From an uncultured SAR324 cluster bacterium (GTDB taxonomy: Bacteria; SAR324; NAC60-12), in NCBI GenBank assembly GCA_902564345.1, contig CACFAY010000014.1:1-34531 (forward strand): DNA of 34,531 bases, written 5' to 3'. Position 1 is the stretch's first letter, and each line of letters begins with the position of its first letter. A program made the position numbers and the translations under genes. Under the pieces are notes generated by a model. The model did not search any database. It was not told the origin of the DNA and saw only the letters and a list, made by a program, of their open reading frames with translations. Shown here piece by piece: positions 34,141 to 34,531 of this stretch.

Positions 34141-34531
34141 ATATTCAAATATTTTGAAAGTAATTGTTAAAAGTATTTTTAATAATTTTTAAAAAAATTA
34201 TACATATTATAAGTATTTATTATTTATATCATTTTAAAAGTTGTGATGTACATAATATATATTTATTTAAAATATATCAAGTAACTATATAGTGCGTTAC
34301 ATTTCTCATTAATATAGCACTATTTTATCTAAAAATTTTATAATTTTTAAATATAATATATATATATATTTATCAATATATATAAATAAAATAAACATAA
34401 ATAACTGTTTATTATATATATTTATATTGATTTATATTTTTTTAAAAGAGACAATTTTATTTTATTGACGTTATATATATACATATTACTCAATTTTTAA
34501 ATAGGATAATTGTAGTTTAATAGAAATTTAT
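34141..34531. other. Very AT-rich tail with TA microsatellite
   Basis: No gene is visible. The stretch is almost pure A/T with an (AT)n run around 34353-34372 and a 7-bp inverted repeat ATAGTGC/GCACTAT (34289-34295 with 34317-34323). It resembles the other flagellin spacers, so a further flagellar gene may follow beyond the window. Confidence 0.5.

Noticed and set aside
34353-34372. AT dinucleotide run as a replication or att site
   Set aside because: Simple low-complexity sequence in very AT-rich DNA with no iterons, DnaA boxes or integrase nearby.

Overview
The window is AT-rich chromosomal DNA of a flagellated, diderm, heterotrophic bacterium. A lipobox outer-membrane lipoprotein, the fused PntA/PntB transhydrogenase, TRAP transport and a FliM/flagellin set all point that way. 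The gene style fits a marine proteobacterial or deltaproteobacterial-like lineage such as SAR324, but this is inference from gene content only. I found no rRNA, tRNA, IS element or CRISPR array.

Region 1 (1-8675) holds core genes: a truncated Mrp-type N-terminus, murF, then on the minus strand a LolB-like lipoprotein, proC, purA and a small membrane protein, followed on the plus strand by argF, gltA and the flagellar switch gene fliM. Region 2 (8680-13927) is an RNase II-type exoribonuclease divergent from pntA-pntB.

Region 3 (14106-24284) is a small-molecule scavenging block: a cytosolic Cys-type sulfatase, two divergent amidase-signature enzymes, a clearly recognisable malonyl-CoA synthetase (MatB) and a three-gene TRAP transporter (DctP-DctQ-DctM) whose binding protein is of the TakP-like class. 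Together they suggest uptake of a carboxylate or amide acid, hydrolysis to malonate and activation to malonyl-CoA. A CPBP-family membrane protease (24513-25526) follows.

Region 4 (25527-34531) is the most unusual part: four consecutive flagellin-family genes, each separated by long (0.27-1.2 kb), very AT-rich spacers. The spacers contain trains of strong hairpins, a recurring AT-rich/palindromic motif seen upstream of three of the four genes, a heptanucleotide repeat and a G7 tract in one ribosome-binding site. The second paralogue has lost the canonical D0 N-terminus and carries seven cysteines, whereas the other three have none, so it is unlikely to be an ordinary filament subunit.
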